Assembly (NCBI RefSeq): GCF_002160755.1
Contig: NZ_NFLE01000003.1
Coordinates: forward strand, 1 to 64,000
Reading direction: 5' to 3'
Length of the DNA stretch: 64,000 nucleotides
From: Lachnoclostridium sp. An14
Lineage (GTDB): Bacteria; Bacillota; Clostridia; Lachnospirales; Lachnospiraceae
In this document: piece by piece, positions 39,703 through 48,312 of the stretch
How positions within the stretch are numbered: the first letter of the stretch is position 1
Layout of the letters: each line of letters starts with the position of its first letter
Position numbers and translations under genes: made by a program
Notes under the pieces: model-generated
The model's database searches: none
Told to the model about the DNA's origin: nothing
The model's input: only the letters and a program-made list of their open reading frames with translations

Positions 39703-41889
39703 ATGGCAGTAAGTTATGACAAGGAACGGAAAATCTTTCATCTGCGGGGAAAAGACACGAGCTACGCCATGAAACTGGTGAAGGACGGATACCTGGCCCA
39801 CCTGTACTGGGGCCGGGGGCTGCGCCAGGTTTCCCAGGGGAGGGACCTTGTGTGGAAGGACCGGGGATTTGCACCAAATCCCTATATCGAGGACCGGACG
39901 TTCTCCCTGGACACCCTGCCGCAGGAGTATCCCCAGACGGGAAACGGGGATTTTCGGGCCTGCGCCTACGGGATCCGGGAGGAAAACGGCAGCCGCATCA
40001 GCAATCTGCTCTATGAGGACCATGAGATTCTGGAGGGAAAGCCGGAGCTGCCGGGACTTCCCGCCTCCTTCGGTTCCCCGGAGCAGGTGACCACCTTAAA
40101 GATCCACATGGCGGATTCGATTCTGGGGCTGCACGTGTTTCTGCTTTACAGCGTGTTTGAGGAGGAGAACGTGATCACCCGCAGCGTCCGGTTTGAGAAC
40201 CGGTCGGGCCGTCCCCTGACCCTGACCAAGATGCTCAGTATGTCCTTAGACCTGCGGGAGGACGAATTTGACGTGCTCACCCTCTACGGCGCCCACAACA
40301 ACGAGAGGAACATGGACCGCCGTCCCCTGACCAGCGGCTCCGTGCGGGTGGAGAGCATCCGGGGAACCAGCTCGCCCCAGCAGGCCCCCTTTATGGCCCT
40401 TCTGCGGAAAGGGGCCACGGAGGACACCGGGGAGGTGTTCGCGGCTAATTTCGTGTACAGCGGCAATTTCCTGGCGGAGGCCCAGGTGGATCCCTTCCGG
40501 AACGTGCGGTTCCAGATGGGGATGAACCCCTGGAACGGGGAGTGGCTGCTGGAGCCGGGGGAGAGCTTTCAGACCCCGGAGGTGGTGATGGTTTACTCTG
40601 CGGATGGGTTAAACGGGATGTCCCAGACCTTCCACCGGTTTTATCAGAACCATCTGGTGCCCCAGGCCTTTGCCGGAAAGCGGCGGCCCATCCTCATCAA
40701 CAGCTGGGAGGGCTCCTTCTTTGACCTAAAGGAGGAAAAGCTCCTGGAGCTGGCGGACCGGGCCGCGGAGGCGGGGATCGAGCTCTTTGTGCTGGACGAC
40801 GGGTGGTTTGGCCACCGAGACGGGGACGATTCCTCCCTGGGGGACTGGGTGGAGGACAGGAGAAAGCTCCCCGGCGGCCTGGAGCGGCTTTCCCAGGAAA
40901 TCCACAAAAGAGGCCTGGAGTTTGGGCTTTGGGTGGAGCCGGAGATGATCTCTGAGGACAGTGAGCTGTACCGGGCCCATCCGGACTACGCCCTTCACGT
41001 GGAGGGACGGCCCTACACCTACGGCAGGGGACAGCTGGTGCTGGATTTGACGAGAAAGGAAGTCCGGGACTACGTGGTGGAGAGCATTTCCCAGGTGCTT
41101 AGCCGGATCCAGGTGGAGTATGTGAAATGGGATATGAACCGCCATCTGACGGAAGCGGGGAGCGGGTCTCTGCCGTGGAACCGCCAGGGAGAGGTGTTCC
41201 ACCGGTACGTGCTGGGGCTTTACGACATCGCCGCCCGGCTCACCGGGAGGTTTCCGGATATTTTATTTGAGAGCTGTTCCAGCGGAGGCGGCCGGTTTGA
41301 TCCGGGAATGCTCTACTATATGCCCCAGACCTGGTGCAGTGACAACACGGACGCGGTGTGCCGCATGAGGATTCAGTACGCCACCTCCCTGACCTATCCG
41401 CCGGTGACCATGGGCGCCCACGTCAGCGGCATTCCCAACCAGCAGACGGGACGGGTGACGCCTCTTGCAACCAGGGGCTATGTGGCCATGAGCGCGGATT
41501 TCGGCTATGAGCTGGATCTGTGCAAATGCGGGGCGGAGGAGCTTTCACAGATCCGGGAGCAGGTGGCATTTTACAAAGAAATTCGGGATACGGTGCAGTT
41601 CGGCCGTTTCTACCGTGTAAACAGTCCTTTTGAGGGGAACGTATGTCAGTGGAACTTCGTTTCCCAGGACGGGAGGGAGGCGGTGGCCTTCCACTTTGAG
41701 ATTTTGAGCCAGCCGGCGGCGCCTGTCCGCCTGCTGAAACTAAAGGGCCTGGATCCGGACGGGGTGTACCGGGATCAGGAGAGCGGGATCCTGTACGGAG
41801 GGGATGAGCTCATGTACTGCGGCATCAGCGTACCGCTGAAAAAGCAGGACTTCCGGGGCGAGTGTTTCCGTTTTATGAGGATAAAATAA
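39703..41889 (+). CDS. Alpha-galactosidase (GH36)
   Basis: 728 residues, full-length clan GH-D enzyme without a signal peptide, so cytosolic. The nucleophile Asp is in KWDMNRHLTE (about residue 477). The acid/base Asp lies in CSDNTDAVCR (about 550), and the SCSSGGGRFDPGMLYY motif typical of GH36 sits between. The N-terminal beta-sandwich (1 to about 320) and C-terminal domain are complete. Cleaves terminal alpha-1,6-galactose from raffinose or melibiose. GAGGTG lies upstream of the ATG. First gene of a three-gene operon with PTS IIBCA (15 nt downstream) and GH32. Confidence 0.92.
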   Translation: MAVSYDKERKIFHLRGKDTSYAMKLVKDGYLAHLYWGRGLRQVSQGRDLVWKDRGFAPNPYIEDRTFSLDTLPQEYPQTGNGDFRACAYGIREENGSRISNLLYEDHEILEGKPELPGLPASFGSPEQVTTLKIHMADSILGLHVFLLYSVFEEENVITRSVRFENRSGRPLTLTKMLSMSLDLREDEFDVLTLYGAHNNERNMDRRPLTSGSVRVESIRGTSSPQQAPFMALLRKGATEDTGEVFAANFVYSGNFLAEAQVDPFRNVRFQMGMNPWNGEWLLEPGESFQTPEVVMVYSADGLNGMSQTFHRFYQNHLVPQAFAGKRRPILINSWEGSFFDLKEEKLLELADRAAEAGIELFVLDDGWFGHRDGDDSSLGDWVEDRRKLPGGLERLSQEIHKRGLEFGLWVEPEMISEDSELYRAHPDYALHVEGRPYTYGRGQLVLDLTRKEVRDYVVESISQVLSRIQVEYVKWDMNRHLTEAGSGSLPWNRQGEVFHRYVLGLYDIAARLTGRFPDILFESCSSGGGRFDPGMLYYMPQTWCSDNTDAVCRMRIQYATSLTYPPVTMGAHVSGIPNQQTGRVTPLATRGYVAMSADFGYELDLCKCGAEELSQIREQVAFYKEIRDTVQFGRFYRVNSPFEGNVCQWNFVSQDGREAVAFHFEILSQPAAPVRLLKLKGLDPDGVYRDQESGILYGGDELMYCGISVPLKKQDFRGECFRFMRIK

Positions 41890-41904
41890 GGAGGAGGAAA
41901 TCAA

Positions 41905-43869
41905 ATGGATGCGAAAAAGAGAGAACGGTATGAGCGGATTGCCGAGAATCTGACCCGGCTGGTGGGCGGAAGGGGCAATATCCAGGGTGTGGCCCACTGC
42001 GCCACCCGCTTGAGGATCGTGCTGAAAAACAACGATCTGGCGGACATGAAGGCCATCGAGGAGGTGGACCTGGCAAAGGGCGTGTTTGTGGCGGGAGACC
42101 AGCTCCAGATCATTTTCGGAGCGGGCCTGGTAAACGACGTGTACGAGGTATTCGCCGACTACAACAACATGAAAAACATGAGCTTAAGCGACTTGAAAAC
42201 GGAGGCAAACCAGAAGATGAACCCCTTACAGCGGGCCATCAAGGCGCTGTCAGACGTGTTTATTGACATTATGCCGGGCATCCTGGCGGCGGCCCTGCTG
42301 ACGGGACTTTCCGGGGTGCTGGGAAACCTGGATTTCGTCCAGGGAAATGAGACCCTGTACGGCATCAACACCTTAATCAACATCGCCTCCGGGGCCATCT
42401 TCGGATTCCTGCCCCTGGCAGTGGCCTACAGCGCCTGCAAGCGGTTCGGCGGCCGTCCCATCCTGGGCATCGTCATGGGCTGTATCATGCTGTCCTCCAG
42501 CCTGGCGGACGCTTACGCCGCGGCCCAGGGAACGGTGGAGGTGACCACCCTGCACATTCTGGGGCTGCCGGTGGAGCTGGTGGGATTCCAGGGCGGCATC
42601 ATCGTGGCCCTTTTGATGGGTATGATCACCGCGAAGCTGGACATTTTCTTTGAGAAGAAGGTGCCGGAGGTGATCCGCCTGCTGGTATCTCCCCTGCTCA
42701 CCACCCTGGTGGGAGCGGTGCTGCTGTTTGTGGTAGTGGGCCCGGTGGGACGCGGCCTGGCCTCCGGCATCACAAGCGGCCTGGTTTGGATGACGCAGAA
42801 TTTCGGCGCTTTGGGCTACGCCCTGTTCTCCGGCGTACAGCAGCTCATCGTTATCACCGGACTGCATCACATTTTCGGAGCCATTGAGGCTCAGCTTTTG
42901 GTGGATACGGGACGGAACTTTTTAAATCCCCTGATGTCTGTGGCCATGACGGCCCAGGGCGGCGCGGTGTTGGGCTATCTGGCCCTGAACCGGAAGGATG
43001 CCAAGACCAGGGAGCTCTGCATCCCCAGCTTTATCTCCGTGCTGTTTGGGATTACGGAGCCGGCTCTGTTCGGCGTGAACGTGCGGTTTAAATTCCCGTT
43101 GATCGGCGGCTGCATCGGCGGCGCCGTGGGCGGCCTGATCGTGTATTTGACCAATCTGGCGGCTCTGGGCTTTGGCACCACAGTGGTGCCCGGCATCGCC
43201 CTGGCGGACCCGGCAAACAACGGGTATCTCTGGTACATCGTTGCCCATCTGGCGGCTCTGGCCTGCGGATTTCTGCTGACGGTGGTGATCGGCAGCGCCT
43301 GGAAGGGAAACGGAGCGCCGGCGGCCCAGACGGGAAAGGAAAAGGGCGCAGAGCCGAAGGCTGCGGAAGTGGAATCTGAAAAGGCAGAGGAAACCCGTTC
43401 CGAAACGGGAGCGGCTGAGACCTTCGGCGCTTATGCCGACGGTTCTCTCATTCCCCTAGAGGAGGTGAACGATCCCACCTTCGCCCAGAAAATTTTGGGG
43501 GACGGCGTGGCCATTCTTCCCTCCGGCGGAACGGTGTACGCTCCCGCGGACGGGACGGTGCAGTCCATTTTTGACACGAAACACGCCGTATGCCTGGAGA
43601 CGGATCTGGGAAACAGCATTCTCATCCACATCGGCATCGACACGGTAAAACTAGGAGGAAAGCATTTTACCGCCCATGTAAAAGACGGAGACCGGGTGAA
43701 ACAGGGAGATATTCTGGTGGAGTTTGATCTGGACGCGGTGAAGGCGGAAGGGTATGACACGGTCATTCCCATGATTTTCCCGGAGCTGGGAGAGACGGCC
43801 GTCCTGGAAAAACAGGGACGGAAAACGGTGAGGGCGGGAGAGCCGGTGGCGGCCCTTGCGTCAAAGTAG
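41905..43869 (+). CDS. PTS system EIIBCA component, sucrose/beta-glucoside family
   Basis: 654 residues. The N-terminal IIB domain has the phosphocysteine at Cys32 (VAHCATRLRI). The IIC domain (about 100-465) has ten or so membrane helices. The C-terminal IIA domain (about 510-645, glucose-type) has the phosphoryl histidine in ILIHIGIDTV (about 575) and the helper His in FDTKHAVC. A charged Ala/Glu/Lys linker (about 470-500) joins them. Specificity is probably sucrose or a related alpha-glucoside, as the next gene is a GH32 hydrolase. Located in the cell membrane; phosphate comes from HPr. Confidence 0.9.
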   Translation: MDAKKRERYERIAENLTRLVGGRGNIQGVAHCATRLRIVLKNNDLADMKAIEEVDLAKGVFVAGDQLQIIFGAGLVNDVYEVFADYNNMKNMSLSDLKTEANQKMNPLQRAIKALSDVFIDIMPGILAAALLTGLSGVLGNLDFVQGNETLYGINTLINIASGAIFGFLPLAVAYSACKRFGGRPILGIVMGCIMLSSSLADAYAAAQGTVEVTTLHILGLPVELVGFQGGIIVALLMGMITAKLDIFFEKKVPEVIRLLVSPLLTTLVGAVLLFVVVGPVGRGLASGITSGLVWMTQNFGALGYALFSGVQQLIVITGLHHIFGAIEAQLLVDTGRNFLNPLMSVAMTAQGGAVLGYLALNRKDAKTRELCIPSFISVLFGITEPALFGVNVRFKFPLIGGCIGGAVGGLIVYLTNLAALGFGTTVVPGIALADPANNGYLWYIVAHLAALACGFLLTVVIGSAWKGNGAPAAQTGKEKGAEPKAAEVESEKAEETRSETGAAETFGAYADGSLIPLEEVNDPTFAQKILGDGVAILPSGGTVYAPADGTVQSIFDTKHAVCLETDLGNSILIHIGIDTVKLGGKHFTAHVKDGDRVKQGDILVEFDLDAVKAEGYDTVIPMIFPELGETAVLEKQGRKTVRAGEPVAALASK

Positions 43870-43900
43870 GAAGGCCTTCGGGGCAGAGAGGAGACGGGCG

Positions 43901-45370
43901 ATGAAAACACGAGAGGAATGGGAGCGGGAGGTAAAGGCGGCAGAGCAGGCGCGGGGCTGGCAGGGCCGGTACCGGATGAAATATCATCTCATGCCGCCGG
44001 TGGGCTGGCTCAACGACCCCAACGGCCTGTGCCAGTTCCAGGGCGTCTACCACGTATTTTTCCAGTACGATCCCCTTTACGGGACGGACAGCGGGAAATT
44101 CTGGGGCCACTACACCAGTAAGGACCTGGTGAGCTGGAATTATGAGGGCCTGGCCCTGTTTCCCGACCGGCAGGAGGACCGAAACGGCGTTTACTCCGGT
44201 TCCGCCTGGATTAGGGATGGGGAAATGCACCTGTTTTACACGGGAAACGTGAAACGGAAAGGGGACTATGACTACATCGACCGGGGACGGGAGTCCTGCC
44301 AGCTGGGTGTGACCAGCCGGAACGGGCTGCGGATGTCGGAAAAGCAGAAATTCCTGGGGATGGAGGACTATCCGCCGGAGTATACGGCCCACATCCGGGA
44401 TCCGAAGATCTATGAGAAGGACGGCCGTTTCTACATGGCTCTGGGCGGAAGGAAACGGTGGGAGCAGGAGGGGACGCGGCTGGACCGGGGCGCCATCCTG
44501 GTCTACGAGTCCGCCGATCTGGAAACCTGGAAACTGGCGGGAGAGATCGAGAGCCGGGAGCGGTTCGGCTATATGTGGGAATGCCCCGATCTCTTTGACC
44601 TGGGAGGAAGGACGGTGGTGTCCTTCTCTCCCCAGGGAGTGCCGGGGGAGGCGCGCCGGTTCCAGAACGTATACCAGTCGGGATACGGATTCCTCTCCGC
44701 CCCCTTTGAAGGGCGGGGCTGGGGAACCAGGACGGTGGACGGGTTCCGGGAGTGGGATATGGGGTTTGACTTTTACGCGCCCCAGAGCTTTCAGGGGGAG
44801 GACGGCAGACGCCTCCTTCTGGCCTGGGCCAGCGTCCCCGACAGCGAGAAGGAATACGGAAATCCCACCGTGGAGGAAGGCTGGATTCACTGCCTGACGG
44901 TTCTCAGGGAGATCCGGGAGAGAAATGGCATCCTCTGCCAGGAGCCGGCGGGGGAGCTGAAGACCCTGCGGAAGGGGGAATTTTCCCTGCCGGAGAAAGA
45001 GGCGGTGAAACTGCCCTCAGACGCGGTGGATATAGAGCTTTCCGCCGCCGGGAACGGCCCGTTTCGTGTGATGCTGGAGGACGGCGTGTCCGGCTCCGCC
45101 ATGGTGCTGGAGGCGGAGGGAACACAGGCAAGACTGGCCTTTTCCGGAAGTCTGGGAGCGGGCCGGAAGGAGCGCTTGGCGGTTCTGGATCGGGAAATCG
45201 AGGATGTGAGAATCCTTCTTGACGTGTCCATCGCGGAAATCTATATCAACGGCGGTGAAACCGTATTTACCACCAGGCTTTATCCCCAGGGAGAAGGGAT
45301 GACCCTGCGGACAGAAGGGGGAGAGGGCCGCGGCTGGGAGATGGGCGGTTTTCAAATGAGAAAAGGCTGA
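43901..45370 (+). CDS. GH32 sucrose-6-phosphate hydrolase / beta-fructofuranosidase
   Basis: 489 residues from ATG 43901 (GAGGAGACGGG upstream). Catalytic residues: Asp39 in WLNDPNG (nucleophile), Asp in IRDPKIY (about 168), and the acid/base Glu in WECPDLF (about 227), all intact. A five-blade propeller (about 25-330) is followed by a beta-sandwich. There is no signal peptide, so it acts in the cytosol on sucrose-6-phosphate delivered by the adjacent PTS. Start at 43901 rather than the longer frame overlapping the PTS gene. Confidence 0.9.
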   Translation: MKTREEWEREVKAAEQARGWQGRYRMKYHLMPPVGWLNDPNGLCQFQGVYHVFFQYDPLYGTDSGKFWGHYTSKDLVSWNYEGLALFPDRQEDRNGVYSGSAWIRDGEMHLFYTGNVKRKGDYDYIDRGRESCQLGVTSRNGLRMSEKQKFLGMEDYPPEYTAHIRDPKIYEKDGRFYMALGGRKRWEQEGTRLDRGAILVYESADLETWKLAGEIESRERFGYMWECPDLFDLGGRTVVSFSPQGVPGEARRFQNVYQSGYGFLSAPFEGRGWGTRTVDGFREWDMGFDFYAPQSFQGEDGRRLLLAWASVPDSEKEYGNPTVEEGWIHCLTVLREIRERNGILCQEPAGELKTLRKGEFSLPEKEAVKLPSDAVDIELSAAGNGPFRVMLEDGVSGSAMVLEAEGTQARLAFSGSLGAGRKERLAVLDREIEDVRILLDVSIAEIYINGGETVFTTRLYPQGEGMTLRTEGGEGRGWEMGGFQMRKG

Positions 45371-45377
45371 AATATAT

Positions 45378-45426
45378 AAAAACGCTGGAGAGATCCTGTT
45401 TCGGAAGGATTTCCCCGGCGTTTTTG
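45378..45426 (+). terminator. Intrinsic terminator of the sugar operon
   Basis: AAAACGC-TGG-AGA-ATCCT pairs with AGGATTTCCCCGGCGTTTTT across a short loop (arms about 45378-45397 and 45405-45425, with small bulges); a T-run follows. Confidence 0.75.
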
Positions 45427-45488
45427 CATTTGAGAAAATGGCCGCGAAGGCCTGTCCGCGGGAAACAGATCCCTGTCCCTCCAGCGGA

Positions 45489-45517
45489 TTGTTTTCTTCC
45501 CCATTCCCTGGTATAAT
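45489..45517 (+). promoter_or_regulatory. Promoter of the radical SAM gene
   Basis: TTGTTT (45489-45494), a 17-bp spacer and TATAAT (45512-45517), about 36 nt upstream of the ATG at 45554. Confidence 0.7.
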
Positions 45518-45553
45518 GAAACAATCATTTACGAACAGAGGGGAGTATCTGCC

Positions 45554-46669
45554 ATGCGTCCGTTACAACTACTGATCAAACCGTCCTCCGCCAACTGCAA
45601 CTTAAACTGCAAGTACTGCTTTTACTGCGACGAGGGGAACAAGCGGGAGACCTTCAGCTACGGGTTTATGAACGAGGAGACCCTGGAAGTCCTGGTGAAA
45701 AAGGCTTTCGACTACGCCGACGGCTACTGCGGGTTCGCCTTTCAGGGCGGGGAGCCGACCCTGGTGGGGCTACCGTTTTTTGAGCGTCTCATGGAGCTGG
45801 AGCGGCGGTACAACACAAAAAACATCCCTGTGGACAACAGCATCCAGACCAACGGCTACCGCCTGTCAGAGGAGTGGGGGGAATTCTTTCGTCGGGAAAA
45901 CTTTCTGGTGGGTCTGTCTTTAGACGGGATCAAATCCACCCACGACGCCTACCGGGTGAACAAAAAGGGAGAAGGCAGCTTTGGGGAGATTATGAAAACG
46001 GCGGAGATGTTTAACCGCCTGGGAGTGGAGTACAACATTCTCACCGTGGTCAACGGAAAGACGGGGCTGCGGGCAGCGAAGATATACGATTTTTATAAGA
46101 AGAACGGGTTTGGCTACCTCCAGTTTATCGCCTGTCTTGATCCGGTGGGGGAGGAGCCGGGAAAACGGGACTACTCTCTGACGCCGGAGATCTACGGCCG
46201 TTTCCTCATCGACCTGTTTGACCGCTGGTATGAGGACGTGAAAACGGGCACCCAGCCGTACATCCGTCAGTTTGAGAACGTGGTGGGCATGGTGGCCGGC
46301 TGCGAGCCGGAGTCCTGCGAGCAGCGGGGCATCTGTTCCGTCCAGAACGTCATAGAGGCAGACGGATCCGTCTACCCCTGTGATTTCTATGCTCTGGACG
46401 AGTACCGTCTGGGAAACGTCCACACCCACGATTTTTATGAGCTCCGCTCCAATCCGGTGACGGAGCGGTTCGTCCGGGATTCGGCGGAATCCCTGGAGGA
46501 CTGCCGGAACTGCCGGTTTTTTGCCATCTGCCGCGGCGGCTGCCGCAGAAACCGGGTGACCCTGGCAGGTGGGGAGCGGAAAAACTACTTCTGTCCCGCC
46601 TACCGGATGTTTTATGAGGCGACCATTGAGCGGTTTCGGGAGTTGGCGGGGAGGTATTTCACCCGCTAG
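45554..46669 (+). CDS. Anaerobic sulfatase-maturating enzyme-type radical SAM protein (anSME)
   Basis: 371 residues. The radical SAM motif is CNLNCKYC (Cys15, 19, 22), followed by FAFQGGEPTLVG and SLDGIKSTHDAYR. The C-terminal SPASM cysteines are in the GCEPESCEQRGIC region, CDFYALD (with the conserved Asp), CRNCRFFAIC and CRGGCRR. The pattern closely follows clostridial anSME, which converts a Cys or Ser of a sulfatase into formylglycine. No sulfatase gene is in this window, so its substrate is elsewhere or it is a related peptide-modifying enzyme. Its stop is 3 bp from the converging PurF paralogue. Confidence 0.85.
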   Translation: MRPLQLLIKPSSANCNLNCKYCFYCDEGNKRETFSYGFMNEETLEVLVKKAFDYADGYCGFAFQGGEPTLVGLPFFERLMELERRYNTKNIPVDNSIQTNGYRLSEEWGEFFRRENFLVGLSLDGIKSTHDAYRVNKKGEGSFGEIMKTAEMFNRLGVEYNILTVVNGKTGLRAAKIYDFYKKNGFGYLQFIACLDPVGEEPGKRDYSLTPEIYGRFLIDLFDRWYEDVKTGTQPYIRQFENVVGMVAGCEPESCEQRGICSVQNVIEADGSVYPCDFYALDEYRLGNVHTHDFYELRSNPVTERFVRDSAESLEDCRNCRFFAICRGGCRRNRVTLAGGERKNYFCPAYRMFYEATIERFRELAGRYFTR

Positions 46670-46672
46670 CTA

Positions 46673-48082
46673 TCAGCCCTTCCCGTTCCAGCAATACGTG
46701 CAAAGCTTGCAGGGCTCAATCCCAATGGACTCCATCAGATCGTCCAGCCGGTGGAACCGGAGGGTGGTAAAGCCCATTTTCCGGCGGATTTCCTCCACCA
46801 TTTCCTTGTAGTTCTGGCTGTCCGGGTTGGCGTAGTCGGCTAAGACCTCGTCGGAGACGTTATCGCCCTCCCGCTCCCGGATGACCCGCCTGGTGATCAG
46901 GTCCAGATCCGACGTGGACCGTGAGAAGTTTAAATAGGGGCAGGCGAAGGTGATGGGCGGGCAGGCCGGCCGCACGTGCACTTCCTTGGCGCCGCTACGG
47001 TACAGGAAATCGGTGGTCTCGCCCAGCTGGGTGCCGCGGACGATGGAGTCGTCGATGAGCAGCAGCCGCTTGTCCCGGATCAGGGAGTCCACGGGGATCA
47101 GTTTCATCTTGGCGATGCGGTTGCGCTGATCCTGGTGCTGGGGCATAAAGGAACGGGGCCAGGTGGGAGTGTACTTGATAAACGGGCGGGAGAAGGGAAT
47201 CCCCGACTCGTTGGCATAACCCACGGCATGGGCCGTTCCGGAATCCGGCACGCCGGCCACGCTGTCGGCGGTGACGCCGTCGTCCCGCTTGGCTAACAGC
47301 CGTCCGCAGTTGTAGCGCATCTGTTCCACGTTTACCCCCTCATAGCTGGAGGTGGGGTAGCCGTAGTAGGTCCACAGGAAGGAACAGATCTTCATCTCTT
47401 TTCTGGGGGCGCTCACCACCTCCACGCTCTCCGGCGTCACGAAGTCGATCTCGCCGGGGCCCAGCTCAGAGTAGTGGGTAAAGCCCAGGTTCAAATACGC
47501 AAAGTTTTCAAAGGAGACACAGAACGCGTCCTCCTTCTGACCAATGGTGATGGGAGTGCGTCCCATACGGTCCCTGGAGGCGTAGATGCCATCGGGGGTG
47601 AGAAGAAGGATGGACATGGAGCCGTGGATCTTCTCCTGGGCGTAGAGCAGGCCGTCCTTCAGCGTGGATTTCTGGTTGATGAGGGCCGCCACCAGCTCAG
47701 TGGAATTGATCCGGCCGCCGCTCATTTCCATAAAGTGGATGTGCCCGGAATGGAAGGCCTCGTCGATCAGTTCCTTCGCGTTGTTGATGCGTCCCACGGT
47801 GGTGATGGCATAGCTGCCTAAGTGGGAGTGGATTAACAGCGGCTGGGGGTCTGAATCGGAAATGCAGCCGATGCCCAGATGGCCGTCCAGCTCGTCCAAA
47901 TCGTTCTCAAATTTCGTCCGAAAGGGAGAATTTTCGATATTGTGGATGGCCCGGTGGAACCCGTCCTTTCCGTAAACGGCCATGCCGCCCCGCTTGGTTC
48001 CCAGATGGGAGTGGTAGTCAATACCGAAAAATAAATCTAATGTACAGTTCGTTTTCGATGCAACGCCAAAAATTCCGCCCAT
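46673..48082 (-). CDS. PurF-like amidophosphoribosyltransferase paralogue with inactive glutaminase site
   Basis: 469 residues, full PurF length, with AAGGAG upstream of the ATG. The N-terminus reads MGGIFGVAS: the catalytic Cys found in all active PurF (CGI/VFG) is Gly. The oxyanion/Gln-binding HNGN loop is TVGR, and the Asp of the SSDTE segment is also missing (INSTE). In contrast the PRPP-binding motif LLLIDDSIVRGTQ is intact, and the three groups of cysteines that bind a [4Fe-4S] cluster in the Bacillus enzyme have counterparts (KICSFLW, FACPY, CKLCTYC). It may use free ammonia, or act on another PRPP-dependent step. A canonical purF is probably elsewhere in the genome. Confidence 0.85.
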   Translation of the reverse strand: MGGIFGVASKTNCTLDLFFGIDYHSHLGTKRGGMAVYGKDGFHRAIHNIENSPFRTKFENDLDELDGHLGIGCISDSDPQPLLIHSHLGSYAITTVGRINNAKELIDEAFHSGHIHFMEMSGGRINSTELVAALINQKSTLKDGLLYAQEKIHGSMSILLLTPDGIYASRDRMGRTPITIGQKEDAFCVSFENFAYLNLGFTHYSELGPGEIDFVTPESVEVVSAPRKEMKICSFLWTYYGYPTSSYEGVNVEQMRYNCGRLLAKRDDGVTADSVAGVPDSGTAHAVGYANESGIPFSRPFIKYTPTWPRSFMPQHQDQRNRIAKMKLIPVDSLIRDKRLLLIDDSIVRGTQLGETTDFLYRSGAKEVHVRPACPPITFACPYLNFSRSTSDLDLITRRVIREREGDNVSDEVLADYANPDSQNYKEMVEEIRRKMGFTTLRFHRLDDLMESIGIEPCKLCTYCWNGKG

Positions 48083-48312
48083 GAATTCATGCTCCTTTTT
48101 CTACTGTTTTTACAAAACAACAAAGGGGGCTGCTGCCAGTCCCCTGGATTCATTATCATAGTACCACATATTAGTATTATATCACAATAGAAAAAATATA
48201 TAAAAAATACTAATAAATGGGCGGGAAATTTAGTTTTAAATCAAAGGAGCCGCCTGACAGCTGCCAGACGGTCCCGATTTGTATTAAGAAGAAAATGAGG
48301 AAACCGTTGATT

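Noticed and set aside
43856-43900. Upstream extension of the GH32 gene overlapping the end of the PTS gene.
   Set aside because: A clear ribosome binding site precedes ATG 43901 and the extra 15 residues do not resemble GH32 N-termini.
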